Origin: Roseiarcus sp963806935
GTDB lineage: Bacteria; Pseudomonadota; Alphaproteobacteria; Rhizobiales; Beijerinckiaceae
DNA: 64,000 nucleotides
Direction: 5' to 3'
Assembly (NCBI GenBank): GCA_963806935.1
Contig: CAWEAT010000030.1
Span: 22,397 to 86,396, forward strand
The translations under genes and the position numbers were made by a program. The notes below the pieces were generated by a model that worked only from the letters and a program-made list of their open reading frames with translations, was not told the DNA's origin and did not search any database. This document shows positions 34,485-46,955 of this stretch, piece after piece; position 1 is the stretch's first letter, and each line of letters begins with the position of its first letter.

Positions 34485-35260
34485 TCATTCACCCTCTCCG
34501 CGCGAGCCGGCGCGGAACCGGCGCACATAGTCGGCGTTGTAGAGCTCGCTCTCGCGAAAATCCTCAGCGGCAAGGGCAGGGCCGACAAGGATGAGCGCCG
34601 TGCGCTCGATCGGCGAGGCGCTGAGCGCGGCGGCAAGGCCGCCAAGCGTCGCGCGCACGATGCGCTCGTCCGGCCACGAGGCGCGCTCGACCACTGCCGC
34701 CGGACAGTTGGGCCCATAGAATGGCGTGAGTTCGGCGACAACCTTTTCGAGTGCATGGATCGAGAGATGGATCGCTAAGCGTGGCGCCGGTCGCGGCGAA
34801 GGCGGCGAGCGTCTCGCGCTCAGGCATCGGCGAGGCGCGGCCGGAGGTGCGGGTCAGCACCAGCGATTGGGCGACGCCCGGCAGCGTCAATTCGCGTTTC
34901 AGCGCCGCCGCGGCGGCGGCGAAGGCTGGGACGCCGGGGGTGATCGTATATGCCACTCCGGCGCAGCTCGAGGCGGCGAAGCTGCTCGCCCATGGCGCTG
35001 AAGACCGAGAGGTCGCCCGAGTGGAGCCGGGCGACGTCCTCGCCCCCTGCGGTCGCCTCGACGCAGAGCTTGACGATCGCGTCGAGATCGAGCGGCGCCG
35101 TATCGACGATTCGCGCGCCCGGAGGGCAATGATCAAGCAGCGCGGCGGGCACGAGCGAGCCGGCGTAAAGGCAGACGGGCGAACGCGCGATGAGATCGCG
35201 CCCGCGTAATGTGATGAGGTCGGGAGCGCCGGGTCCGGCGCCGATGAAGTGAACCGTCAT
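34485..35260 (-). pseudogene. cobM: Precorrin-4 C11-methyltransferase CobM with two frameshifts
   Basis: The start reads MTVHFIGAGPGAPDLITLRG, the tetrapyrrole-methylase motif, then SPVCLYAGSLVPAALLDHCP and VARLHSGDLSVFSAMGEQLR. A first extra base near 34965 shifts to GVAYTITPGVPAFAAAAAAL, then LPGVAQSLVLTRTSGRASPM. A second, near 34778, shifts to AIHLSIHALEKVVAELTPFY and GPNCPAAVVERASWPDERIV, with an ending ESELYNADYVRRFRAG. All CobM blocks are present in order and the span is two bases over a multiple of three, so two +1 insertions explain it. CobM methylates precorrin-4 at C11. Its start overlaps the cobE stop. Confidence 0.82.
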
Positions 35261-35649
35261 CGTTGATCCGAGGATAGCGCGATAGCGCAGGTCGCGCCGT
35301 TGGCCTTGAGCCGCGGCGAAAGCAGCCGCCCGCCTTGGCCAGCGCCGGCGAGGGCGGCGGCCTCAGCGATGTTGGGCGCGCCGAACCGCTTTCGCGCCGC
35401 GGCCGACGGCGTCACGATGCGTTCCGCCTGCGCTTCGAGCGCTTCGAGCGCGAGCGGCGTGAGGGGGACGCCTAGGAGGCGCGCGGCCTCGATGAGGCCG
35501 GGCTCGCCGGCCTTGGCCGCGAGCGTAAACATCCGCCGCTCGCCCTCCGGCGCGCCCGTTTCCGCGAGCGCGCGGAGCGCGAGCGCCGCGATCGCCTCGC
35601 CCGCAACGCCGCCGCGGCAGCCGACCCCGATGGCGATGAGCCGCGTCAT
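35257..35649 (-). CDS. cobE: CobE/CbiG C-terminal domain cobalamin protein
   Basis: A 130-residue protein starting TRLIAIGVGCRGGVAGEAIA, with GLIEAARLLGVPLTPLALEA and FGAPNIAEAAALAGAGQGGR, the pattern of CobE and of the C-terminal part of CbiG. CobE acts in the aerobic pathway, probably as a handling or chaperone factor around the precorrin-4/5 stage; its exact chemistry is unclear. The ATG at 35649 overlaps the cobL stop, and its stop overlaps the cobM start, so cobL-cobE-cobM is a coupled unit. The extra 15 codons of the longer frame shadow the cobL end. Confidence 0.82.
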   Translation of the reverse strand: MTRLIAIGVGCRGGVAGEAIAALALRALAETGAPEGERRMFTLAAKAGEPGLIEAARLLGVPLTPLALEALEAQAERIVTPSAAARKRFGAPNIAEAAALAGAGQGGRLLSPRLKANGATCAIALSSDQR

Positions 35650-36857
35650 GGTTTGACGAACCGCCACTGGACGACCGGCATCGCCGCTCGCCACCCGGAA
35701 AAGCGTCCAAGCGGCTCGGCATGCGCGACCGCGATCTGCGTAAGCTCCCCGCCGTGACGGGCGCGCCAGTCGACTAAAGCCGCCTGCGTCTCGAGCGTCA
35801 CCGCATTGACGACCAGCCGTCCGCCGGACGCGAGCGCGTCGATGGCGCGCTCGATCATTTCCGGCTTACCTGCGCCCCCGCCGATGAAGACCGCGTCGGG
35901 CGCGGGCAAGTCCGCGAATGCTTGGGGCGCTTCGCCGGTCACGACCGAGAGATGAGGAACGCCGAAGGTCAGCGCGTTGCGCGCGACCCGCGCCGCCCGG
36001 TCGTGACGGGCCTCGACCGCGATCGCGTGATTGGCAGGGTCGGCGAGCATCCATTCGATCGCCACGGAACCCGAGCCCGAGCCGACGTCCCACAAAAGTT
36101 CGCCGCGACATGGCGCGAGCTGCGCCAGTGTCATGGCCCGGACCTCGCGCTTGGTGATCTGTCCGTCATGCTCGAACCAGTCGTCGGGCAGCCCGGCGGC
36201 TCGCGGCAGGACGCGCGCGCCGCGGTCGACGACGATTTCGAGCGCGATGGTGTTCAGGGCCGCGACGTTGTCGAGGGCGTAAGCCCTCGCCTCCGTCGTG
36301 CGAACCCGCTCCCGCTCGCCGCCCATCGCCTCGCAGACCGTGATCTTCGATCGGCCCATGCCGCGCGCCGCGAGCAGCGCCGCAAGCTTCGCGGGAGTGG
36401 CGTCGTCCCAGGAAAGCGCGAGAATTCGTGCGCCTGGTTGCAGATGCGGGACAATCGCCTCGAGCGGGCGGCCGTGGAGGGATAGCATTGCGCAATCCTG
36501 CTCGCTCCAGCCGAGCCTGGCCGCGGCGAGGGCAAAGGCCGAGGGGCGAGGAACGCAGACCATCTCGTCGGCGGCAAAGCGGCGCATCAGCATGGCGCCA
36601 ACGCCAAAGAAGAACGGGTCCCCCGTCGCGAGCACGCAGACTGAGCGACCGCGATGGGCCTCGATCACGTCGAGCGCGTCCTCGATCGGCGACGGCCAGA
36701 CAAACGTCTCGGCGCTGAGCGGCCCGGCCAGAGCGAGGTGGCGCTTGCCCCCGACGATGAAGGATGCTTGCGCGACGAGCCGCCGCGCGGCAGGACAAAG
36801 GCCGTCGATCCCGTCCTCGCCGATGCCGACGACCGCGAGCCAGCGATCCTTCACCAC
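35646..36857 (-). CDS. cobL: Precorrin-6Y C5,15-methyltransferase (decarboxylating) CobL
   Basis: A 403-residue bifunctional enzyme. The N-terminal half is a tetrapyrrole methylase (CbiE-like): WLAVVGIGEDGIDGLCPAAR, VLATGDPFFFGVGAMLMRRF and VPRPSAFALAAARLGWSEQD. The C-terminal half is CbiT-like, with TKREVRAMTLAQLAPCRGEL, LLWDVGSGSGSVAIEWM (SAM motif I) and DAVFIGGGAGKPEMIERAID. It methylates C5 and C15 and decarboxylates ring C's acetate. The start is GTG GTG at 36857. It lies head to head with cobK, 11 bases apart. The frame is intact. Confidence 0.93.
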   Translation of the reverse strand: MVKDRWLAVVGIGEDGIDGLCPAARRLVAQASFIVGGKRHLALAGPLSAETFVWPSPIEDALDVIEAHRGRSVCVLATGDPFFFGVGAMLMRRFAADEMVCVPRPSAFALAAARLGWSEQDCAMLSLHGRPLEAIVPHLQPGARILALSWDDATPAKLAALLAARGMGRSKITVCEAMGGERERVRTTEARAYALDNVAALNTIALEIVVDRGARVLPRAAGLPDDWFEHDGQITKREVRAMTLAQLAPCRGELLWDVGSGSGSVAIEWMLADPANHAIAVEARHDRAARVARNALTFGVPHLSVVTGEAPQAFADLPAPDAVFIGGGAGKPEMIERAIDALASGGRLVVNAVTLETQAALVDWRARHGGELTQIAVAHAEPLGRFSGWRAAMPVVQWRFVKP

Positions 36858-36868
36858 GGAGCCGCCCC

Positions 36869-37624
36869 CTGAATCTCCTTCGCCTGCTCATTCTCGGCGG
36901 CACGTCGGAAGCGAGCGCGCTCGCCCGGCGGATTGCCGGCGACGCCGGGGTCGAGGCGATCCTCTCGCTCGCCGGCGCAACGGCCAATCCCGCGCCGGCG
37001 CCGATCCCGGTCAGGATCGGCGGCTTCGGCGGCGCGGCGGGTCTGGCCGCCTTTCTGGCCGATGAGCGAATCGATGCGGTGATCGACGCGACCCATCCGT
37101 TCGCGTCGCGCATGTCCGCCAACGCCGTCGCCGCCTGCCGGGCCGCACATACGCCGCTTGTCGTCTTCGCCCGCGCGCCCTGGCCGCGCGAGCCCGGCGA
37201 CCGCTGGACTGAAGTTGCCACTATGGAGGACGCCGCCCACGCTCTGGGGGTCACACCGCGGACGGCGTTCCTCACCCAGGGGCGGCTCAACCTCTCGGTC
37301 TTCGCGCGAGCTCCGCAGCATCGATATATCGTCAGGGCGATCGACCGCCCGGCGGAGATCGACGCCCTGCCCGGCTGCAAGCTCATTCTTTCGCGCGGTC
37401 CCTTCGCGCTCGCCGACGAGCTCGAGCTGATGAAGCGCGAGCGGATCGACGCGCTCGTGACCAAGAACAGCGGCGGCCGCGCGACCTACCCCAAGATCGA
37501 GGCGGCGCGCATGCTCGGAATCGAGGTCATCATCCTGCGCCGGCCGCCCGCGCCCGAAGCCGAAGCGCTGCATAACCTCGATGCGGTGATGGACTGGATC
37601 GCGTCTCATCGCCGGCCCCCGTAG
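36869..37624 (+). CDS. cobK: Precorrin-6A reductase CobK, unclear start codon
   Basis: An NADPH-dependent reductase of the corrin ring, about 251 residues. The nucleotide-binding start is LLRLLILGGTSEASALARRI, followed by DAVIDATHPFASRMSANAVA, FLTQGRLNLSVFARAPQHRY and DALVTKNSGGRATYPKIEAA, with IIILRRPP-like VIILRRPPAPEAEAL near the end. All match CobK. The family N-terminus falls at a CTG codon (36869-36871) in a context where ATG would be expected. No ATG, GTG or TTG fits closer than about 35 codons upstream, inside the divergent cobL. The real start is therefore unsure. The end overlaps cobJ, on the other strand, by 19 bases. Confidence 0.82.
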   Translation: MNLLRLLILGGTSEASALARRIAGDAGVEAILSLAGATANPAPAPIPVRIGGFGGAAGLAAFLADERIDAVIDATHPFASRMSANAVAACRAAHTPLVVFARAPWPREPGDRWTEVATMEDAAHALGVTPRTAFLTQGRLNLSVFARAPQHRYIVRAIDRPAEIDALPGCKLILSRGPFALADELELMKRERIDALVTKNSGGRATYPKIEAARMLGIEVIILRRPPAPEAEALHNLDAVMDWIASHRRPP

Positions 37625-38364
37625 GCGCGCGGCGTCACCATCCAGGCCCTTGCGCCGTCGCGGGGGATGAAGCGCGTCTCGCTCGAGCCGATCACGACGA
37701 GCGTCGCCATGTCGGCGAGCTTTCCGTCCGCTTCGGCGAGCGTCGTCAGTGTCAGCGACTCGTCGGCGCGGCCAATCGCGCGCGCGAAGGCGACCGGCGT
37801 CGCCCCGGCTTTTGCGCGACGCAGGAGATCGAACGCTTGCGTGATGCGATCCGGCCGCGCTTTTGACGCCGGGTTATAGAGCGCGATGACGAAATCGCCC
37901 TCGCTCGCCGCGTGGAGCCGCCGCTCGACGATCGTCCACGGCTTCAAATTGTCGGAGAGCGAGATGGCGCAGAAGTCGTGGCCGAGCGGCGCGCCGAGAC
38001 GGGCCGCCGCCGCCTGCATCGCGGTCACGCCGGGCGCAACCTCGATCTTAAGGTCGAGCCATCGAGGGTCGTCCTCGACCGCCTCGAACACCGCCGCCGC
38101 CATGGCGAAGACGCCTGGATCGCCGCCCGAAACGACAGCGACGGCGCGCCCTTCCGCCGCGAGCGTCAGCGCGAGGCGGGCGCGGCTGAGCTCGGCGCGA
38201 TTGTCGCTGGCGTGGGCGCGCTGGTCCGCCCGCAAGGCCAGCCGATCGAGATAAGGGCCATAGCCCACGATGTCGGTCGCCCTCCCGATCGCCGCGACGG
38301 CTTCCGGCGTCATCCATTCGGCGGGGCCGGGACCGAGCCCGACGACGGTTACCCGGCCGCTCAC
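37606..38364 (-). CDS. cobJ: Precorrin-3B C17-methyltransferase CobJ
   Basis: A 252-residue tetrapyrrole methylase which methylates C17 and drives ring contraction. It starts VTVVGLGPGPAEWMTPEAVA, then GYGPYLDRL, AVVSGGDPGVFAMAAAVFEA, IEVAPGVTAMQAAAARLGAP, HDFCAISLSDNLKPW, and DFVIALYNPASKARPDRI. All are CobJ features. The start overlaps the cobI stop (ATGA). It is the last gene of the riboswitch-headed operon and converges with cobK. The frame is intact. Confidence 0.93.
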   Translation of the reverse strand: MSGRVTVVGLGPGPAEWMTPEAVAAIGRATDIVGYGPYLDRLALRADQRAHASDNRAELSRARLALTLAAEGRAVAVVSGGDPGVFAMAAAVFEAVEDDPRWLDLKIEVAPGVTAMQAAAARLGAPLGHDFCAISLSDNLKPWTIVERRLHAASEGDFVIALYNPASKARPDRITQAFDLLRRAKAGATPVAFARAIGRADESLTLTTLAEADGKLADMATLVVIGSSETRFIPRDGARAWMVTPRAYGGRR

Positions 38365-39092
38365 GGCCGGCGCCCCCGGCCGGGCGCGAGGATCAGGGAG
38401 AAATAGGGCGCGGCCTCGTCCCGCTTTTCGGCGAGAGGCGTCACGATCTCGCCGGCCATCGTCGCACGCTCGACATAGATGGCGCGTTCCGCCATGCCTG
38501 TCGCGACGAGCGCCTCCTTCGCGCGGGCGAAGTTACGCCCGATCTTCATGATCACAGCGGCTTCCGCATGCGCGAGCCGGCGCTTGAGCTGGTCCAGCGG
38601 CAGCGTCGCCGGCAGGACGATGAGGGTGTCGTCGCCCCAGGTCATCGGAGCGGAGGCTGCGCCCCAGGCCCCGCAAATCGAGGATACGCCGGGCACGATG
38701 GTGACCGCGAACCGGTCGCGCAAGCGGATGAAGAGATGCATGAACGAGCCGTAGAGCAACGGGTCGCCCTCGCTGAGCAGCGCAACATCGCGACCGGCCT
38801 CGAGATGGGCGGCGATCGCGATCGTGCATTCCTTGTAGAAGCGCGCCAGCGCCTCTCGGTAGGGCGGATCGTCGAAATGCGATTCGTCGGTCATCGGATA
38901 GAAGAGCGGCAGCTCGACGTGCGACGGCTTGAGCCAGCAGTCGACGATGGCGCGCGCGTTGCCGCGCCGTCCCGCCTTGGCGAAGAAGGCGACGACCGGC
39001 GACGCGGCGATGACCTTCGTCGCTTTCACTGTGAGAAGTTCCGGATCGCCGGGTCCTATGCCGACGCCATAGAGACGGCCGAGCGCGTTCAT
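38361..39092 (-). CDS. cobI: Precorrin-2 C20-methyltransferase CobI
   Basis: A 243-residue methylase that commits precorrin-2 to cobalamin. It reads GRLYGVGIGPGDPELLTVKA, VAFFAKAGRRGNARAIVDCW, PLFYPMTDE, VALLSEGDPLLYGSFMHLFI and VTIVPGVSSICGAWGAAS, then LPLDQLKRRLAHAEAAVIMK and KIGRNF. These are the standard CobI/CbiL blocks. It overlaps cobH at its start and cobJ at its end, both by four bases. The frame is intact. Confidence 0.93.
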   Translation of the reverse strand: MNALGRLYGVGIGPGDPELLTVKATKVIAASPVVAFFAKAGRRGNARAIVDCWLKPSHVELPLFYPMTDESHFDDPPYREALARFYKECTIAIAAHLEAGRDVALLSEGDPLLYGSFMHLFIRLRDRFAVTIVPGVSSICGAWGAASAPMTWGDDTLIVLPATLPLDQLKRRLAHAEAAVIMKIGRNFARAKEALVATGMAERAIYVERATMAGEIVTPLAEKRDEAAPYFSLILAPGRGRRP

Positions 39093-39718
39093 TCGGCGTC
39101 GCTCGCCAGCGCATTGACGGCGGCCGCCGCCATCGCGCTGCCGCCTTTTCGTCCGCGCACGACAATCGCCGGCAGGCCGCTTTCGATCAGCGCCTCTTTC
39201 GATTCGGCCGCGCCGACGAAGCCGACCGGCATACCGATGATGGCGGCGGGAGGCGGCGCCCCTGCGGCGATAACCTCGAGGAGGCGAAAGAGCGCCGTCG
39301 GCGCATTGCCGATGGCGACGACGGATCCGCCAAGCCGGGGCAACCAGAGCTCAATCGCCGCGGCCGTGCGCGTCGTACCCAGCTTGGCGGCGAGCGTTGG
39401 CGTGGAAGGGTCTGCTAGCGTGCAAACCACGTCGTTGTGCGCCGGCAGGCGGGCCCGGGTCACGCCTTCGGCGACCATCCGCGCATCGCAGAAGATTGGC
39501 GCGCCAGCGTGAAGCGCCTCGCGCGCCGCCGCCCCGGCGCCGGCGGAGAAGACGAGGTCGCTTGCCGCCTCGACCATGCCGCAGGCGTGGATGACCCGAA
39601 CAGTGACCCGCTCCTCGATCGGCGCAAAGCGCTTTAGGTCGGCCTCCGCGCGGATGATTGCGAAGGACCGGCGATAGATGGCCGCGGCGTCTTTCTCGTA
39701 ATCGTAGGCCGCCTTCAC
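39089..39718 (-). CDS. cobH: Precorrin-8X methylmutase CobH
   Basis: A 209-residue mutase that moves the methyl group from C11 to C12, giving hydrogenobyrinic acid. It has SFAIIRAEADLKRFAPIEER, VRVIHACGMVEAASDLVFS with the catalytic His, GAPIFCDARMVAEGVTRARL and AIIGMPVGFVGAAESKEAL, all conserved. The end ASDAE falls at the cobI start overlap. It follows cobG by three bases. The frame is intact. Confidence 0.94.
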   Translation of the reverse strand: MKAAYDYEKDAAAIYRRSFAIIRAEADLKRFAPIEERVTVRVIHACGMVEAASDLVFSAGAGAAAREALHAGAPIFCDARMVAEGVTRARLPAHNDVVCTLADPSTPTLAAKLGTTRTAAAIELWLPRLGGSVVAIGNAPTALFRLLEVIAAGAPPPAAIIGMPVGFVGAAESKEALIESGLPAIVVRGRKGGSAMAAAAVNALASDAE

Positions 39719-39721
39719 GGG

Positions 39722-41004
39722 CTAGGGTCCCTCGCCAGCGAAAATCCTGGCGCCCTCGGCGCCAAGGAGCTCCTCGACCTTCGTGTTCGGAAGGGCGCGG
39801 CGCGCGGGCGGGTCGGCTGCCTTGCCGGCGAGAATAAGATCGTAACCCAACTCGGTCGCCGTCAGGGTCAGAGCCGTCGCAGCCGCCCTGGCGCACCCCT
39901 TGGGGCAACCGCTGACATGCAGAACGATCCCCTCGCCCTTGGGGATGAGCGCCGCCCAGCGCGCGGCGTCCTCACGCACCGCCCGATGTCCATGCATGCA
40001 GGCGGGCGCGCCCGGACAAGCGGCGATGCGCAGGCGCGGCTCATCAGCGTTGACGATGAACCCGAGTTTGGCAATCGAGCCGAGCATCGCTCTCGCGTTC
40101 TTTTCGTCGAGCCCGACGATCAGGAAGGCCCGCCACGGCGTGAGCCTGAGCCCGCTCGCTCCTAGGGTCCGGGCGCGCTCGATCAGGAGGAGAAATCGAC
40201 TGGCCTCGATCTCGCCAAAGGCCGCTGCGGCGCCGACGACGACGCGGCCGCCGTATTCCTGCACGCCGAGAAGGTCGCGTAAAGAGATTCGCCGCACCGA
40301 GCGCCTGCGCGGCTTTGCTTCGAGGGCGGCCTCGGAAAACACAGGCCCCGCCCCTCGCCGCTCGACGAGGGCGCGCATCCGCCGCAGCGCCCCTTCTCCC
40401 TCGCCAGCAAGACGAACGAACGCGCGCCCGAGCCGCGCCGCGATTTCCCCGGTCGCGCCAGGAGCGCATTCCGCCGCGAGCGCGTCCTCGCCGGCAAGAA
40501 AAACCGCCAGCGTCTCGCCCGCCGCTTCGAAACGGATGTCCGCTTCGACGTCGCCGAGCGGCAGGCGCCCCAATGCATCGAACACAAAGCTGAACTTGGC
40601 CGGCAAGGCGCGCAGATCCCTGTCCCGACCGAGCCGCGTCTCGAGCGCGGCGACGCTCGGCCCAAGGTCGAGCAAGGCGTCGGGATCGACGTCGTCGAGC
40701 GGGCTCGAGACGATATTGCGCAGCCGCTCGATCTCGGGGTCGGAGTCGATGAGTCCAACGTCGGCAAGACGCGCCTGCAGCCCGGGAAGCATTGGTTCGC
40801 TCAAGCCCCGCAAGTGCAGATTGCCGCGCGCAGAGAGGCCGATCGCACCGTTGCCGCAGCGAAGCGCGCTCTCCGCCAGCGCCGCGGCCTGATCGAGCGA
40901 CAATCGCCCTCGCGACGCACGCACCCGCGCGATGAGCCCATCCCCGGTCTCCATCGGCCGCAAAGCCCCCGGACACCAGCCCTTGCGGCGCGGCGCGATC
41001 GCGC

Positions 41005-41008
<4 letters not shown>
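39722..41008 (-). CDS. cobG: Precorrin-3B synthase CobG
   Basis: An oxygen-using Fe-S monooxygenase of the sulfite/nitrite-reductase fold, 428 residues. It converts precorrin-3A to precorrin-3B, the mark of the aerobic pathway. It has GWCPGALRPMETGDGLIARV, LSARGNLHLRGL, and two Cys motifs for the 4Fe-4S cluster: CPGAPACMHGH and HVSGCPKGCARAA. The ATG at 41008 overlaps the cobN stop; the long frame upstream of it is a cobN shadow. Intact despite frameshifted neighbours. Confidence 0.9.
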
Positions 41009-44351
<3,343 letters not shown>

Positions 44352-44364
44352 GAGTTCCCAAGCC

Positions 44365-45394
44365 TCAGGCGCCGAGCGCCGCCGCGACAGCGTCGCGGTT
44401 GACGCCTCGCTGGGCGATCACGACGAGACGGCTCTGGCGCGCCTCATCTGCGCCCCAGGGACGCTCGAAGTCTCGCCGAAAGCGCCTCTCCCACCCCTTG
44501 CACCAGCATCCGCATCGGCTTGCCGGCGACTTCGACGAAACCCTTGATCCGCAGGATATCGTGCGCGCGCGTGGCCGCGGTCAGGCGGTCGATGAACGCG
44601 TCTGGATCGCGAACGGCCGGAATCGAAACGACGAAAGTGTCGAAATCATCGTGATCATGTTCGCCTTCGGCGTCGTGATGCGACGGGCGAGCGTCGAGAT
44701 CGTCCTCGGCCGCGGCGCGCATGCCGAGCAAGACATCGGCGCCGACCGCTCCCTCGCGTGCGGGCGCAATCTTCACCGCGCGCGGCAAGGCTCCCGCGAT
44801 CTCCGCGCGAAGCGAGTTCAGTTGGTCGGCGCCGATCAGATCGGTCTTGTTGAGCACCACGAGATCGGCGCTCATAAGCTGGTCCTCGTAGACCTCTTCG
44901 AGCGGATTGTCGTGATCGAGCGACGGATCGCTTCGCCGCTGTTCGGCGACGCGCTCCGGATCGTCGGCGAACCGTCCCTCGGCGACGGCCGCCGCGTCGA
45001 TGACCGCGACGACTCCGTCGACGGTGAGCTTGGTGCGCAGCTCCGGCCAGTCGAAGGCTTTGATCAGCGGCTTCGGCAGCGCAAGGCCCGAGGTCTCGAC
45101 GACAATGTGATCCGGCTTCGGCTCGCGGGCGATGAGGGCCTTGAGCGCAGGAGCGAAATCGTCGGCGACGGTGCAGCAGATGCAGCCGTTGGCGAGCTCG
45201 ATGATCGCCTCTTCCGGGCAGGCGGCGTCGGCGCAGCCCCTCACGAGGTCACCATCGACGCCGACGTCGCCGAATTCATTGATGATCAGCGCGAGGCGCC
45301 GTCCGCCAGCGTTCGCCATGAGATGGCGGATCAGGGTCGTCTTGCCCGCGCCGAGAAAACCGGTGACGATTGTGACAGGCGTCTTCGCGAGCAT
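44365..45394 (-). pseudogene. cobW: CobW-type GTPase (COG0523 metallochaperone) with one frameshift
   Basis: A G3E-family GTPase thought to help cobalt delivery for the chelatase. It begins VTIVTGFLGAGKTTLIRHLM (P-loop), LIINEFGDVGVDGDLVRGC, ELANGCICCTVADDFAPAL (CxCC metal site), and VVLNKTDL (NKxD). A His/Asp-rich stretch HHDAEGEHDHDD lies at about residues 229-240. Near 44487 an extra G after GVGE breaks the frame, giving a stop at 44444. The other frame continues RFRRDFERPWGADEARQSRL and VVIAQRGVNRDAVAAALGA to a stop at 44365. So the tail is shifted, not missing. Gap to cobN is 13 bases. Confidence 0.85.
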
Positions 45395-45409
45395 TCGGGA
45401 TCCTAACGC

Positions 45410-45775
45410 TTAGGCGAGCGAGGTTGCGCCGATCGCGAGCGGCGGCGTGCGCGAGACGACACCCTTGCGGAAGGAGAGCGGCCGTTCCCGCCAAGGAACG
45501 ATTCCGGCGGGCGAGGCGGCGTATCGGCGCGCGGCGGTCACGATGTCTTCGACATGCGATTCGCGCGTGAGATCGCCGACGACGTAAGTCCATTTGCCCG
45601 GCGCAGCGAGAGCGACCGTGCACGGCCGCTTGCAGACCGACAGGCATTCGATCGCCCGGAGAGCGATATCCGTCTCGTCCGCGAGCCTTTCGCCGAGCGC
45701 GGCGAACAGCCCCGCGCCAAGCGGCCCGGCATCCGATTTGCAGGTGACGCACACGAGAAGGGTGGCGGCGGACAT
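45410..45775 (-). CDS. DUF1636 metal-binding protein of cobalamin operons
   Basis: A 121-residue DUF1636 protein. It has the cysteines of TLLVCVTCKSD near the start, AIECLSVCKRPCTVALAAPG in the middle, and WTYVVGDLT, an arrangement like a thioredoxin-fold ferredoxin. Genes of this type regularly stand beside cobW and cobN in alphaproteobacteria and are controlled by B12 riboswitches, as here. A role in cobalt or redox handling is plausible but not established. It is the first cob gene after the riboswitch. A GTG at 45793 gives six more residues. Confidence 0.8.
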   Translation of the reverse strand: MSAATLLVCVTCKSDAGPLGAGLFAALGERLADETDIALRAIECLSVCKRPCTVALAAPGKWTYVVGDLTRESHVEDIVTAARRYAASPAGIVPWRERPLSFRKGVVSRTPPLAIGATSLA

Positions 45776-45799
45776 GCCGCTCTCAGCGTTCACGTGAGG

Positions 45800-45859
45800 T
45801 CAAGTCGGGCGGGAGGATCTTACGCCCGACGTCCGATCGAAGCACTGTCGGCTGGTCAT
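45800..45859 (-). other. Possible 19-residue leader frame after the riboswitch
   Basis: An ATG at 45859 follows a well-placed AAGGAG and opens 19 codons, ending TGA 24 bases before the DUF1636 gene. The peptide (MTSRQCFDRTSG and on) has no known family. It may be a translated leader or a chance frame. Confidence 0.3.
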
Positions 45860-45907
45860 AGTCGCTCCTTGGCCGCCCCTCCGGCGGCGTCGCGCAAAAT
45901 CATCGGC

Positions 45908-46062
45908 GCACGGCAGGTCTCCTGGCTCGCGGCGTATCGCCGACGCCGCCTTCCCGGACTTGGATTCAAGTCCAGTGGCGAAAAAAGCGTCGGCACGCCG
46001 CTCACAGTCGCGGGGGCGGCCACGGATCGGCGAGGGGCCTACCGTGTTCCCTTTTCACCCTC
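45908..46062 (-). ncRNA. Cobalamin (B12) riboswitch
   Basis: On the minus strand the leader carries AAAGGGAACACGGT near its 5' end, a long multi-armed middle with CGCCCCCGCGACTGTGAGC, the B12-box-like CGCCACTGGA (45973-45979 core), and the closing GAGCCAGGAGACCTGCC. This order and these sequences match the cobalamin riboswitch class. It precedes the DUF1636-cobW-cobN-cobG-cobH-cobI-cobJ operon, so adenosylcobalamin should repress corrin synthesis and cobalt insertion. The likely mechanism is sequestration of the ribosome site or termination; no strong terminator was seen. Ends are approximate. Confidence 0.9.
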
Positions 46063-46297
46063 TGGCAAGAACGAGGGACCGTGCGTGGCTTATGTCCCAG
46101 CTTCGGCAGGGGTTGTCAAATGACTTTGCGACCGAAAACGCAACCCATTCTTCGAAGCCCGAATTGAATTCGGCGACGAGTGCCGGATAATGGCCGATGC
46201 TTGGCTTTCCCAAAGTCCCGCCATGAAGGCGCATGACTGTCTCCTGCATCCGCGCGCCGTCCGCCATCATTGCGGAGAGCGCAACCCGATCGGGTCC

Positions 46298-46876
46298 ATG
46301 CGACGGAGGCTCGCCCCTTTTGCGTTCCTTCTGCTGGCGCCTTTGCTGTGGGGAATGGGCGCTTCGGGCGAGACAGGCTCGGGGCGATCGGCAGTCGAGA
46401 AAATCGTCCCACCGCAGCCAGGCCTCCGGGTCTGCTATCGCAAGCTCTACGACGCGGACCATCTCGCCGAACACCCGCTGCAATCCGTGACCGAGATGAT
46501 CTTCTATTTGCGAGTCTATGGGATGGACGCGGCGGGTGCGCCCTTGCTCAAGAATCCGGATCACCTCGCGTACCAATTTGGCCTTTCCCTGCGACGGCGC
46601 GGCGACAAGCGCTTCCGGACGACGGCCGGCGACTGCACCGGCGACAAGATCGCTGAATGCTACGTTGATTGCGACGGCGGAGGCGTCGCTATCGAAAACC
46701 GGCCTGAGAACCGCGGATTGCGAGTTCTCCTTCACGGGGAAGGAATCGCTTTCGGCAATGACTGCGACACGACGCGCGGGTCTTTCGTCGCGCCCGGCGC
46801 CGACGACAAGATTTTTGATTTGGAGCCCGCACCGCTCTCGGAATGCGCGTATCTGGAGAGGCGGATGGGACCGTGA
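46298..46876 (+). CDS. Secreted protein of unknown function, 192 residues
   Basis: The ATG at 46298 starts a clear signal peptide (MRRRLAPFAFLLLAPLLWGM, then GASG). The mature protein has Cys pairs in RVCYRKLYDADHL, TTAGDCTGDKIAECYVDCDG and FGNDCDTTRG, suggesting disulfides in the periplasm. A run GVAIENRPENRG and FGNDCDTT is reminiscent of uncharacterised exported proteins of Rhizobiales. Family not recognised with certainty. It lies between the riboswitch and the SLOG gene, on the opposite strand to the riboswitch operon. The upstream codons of the longer frame are antisense to the leader region. Confidence 0.6.
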   Translation: MRRRLAPFAFLLLAPLLWGMGASGETGSGRSAVEKIVPPQPGLRVCYRKLYDADHLAEHPLQSVTEMIFYLRVYGMDAAGAPLLKNPDHLAYQFGLSLRRRGDKRFRTTAGDCTGDKIAECYVDCDGGGVAIENRPENRGLRVLLHGEGIAFGNDCDTTRGSFVAPGADDKIFDLEPAPLSECAYLERRMGP

Positions 46877-46955
46877 CCGGACCGGTTGTCGGGCGGTTCA
46901 GGTCATTTGGGCAGACGCCGGACGCCGGTAGAAAGCCCCAAATGGAGATGAGTGG

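Noticed and set aside
46055..46735. A 226-codon minus-strand frame across the riboswitch and the secreted-protein gene
   Set aside because: It is antisense to a gene with a clear signal peptide and to the conserved riboswitch, and has no family resemblance.
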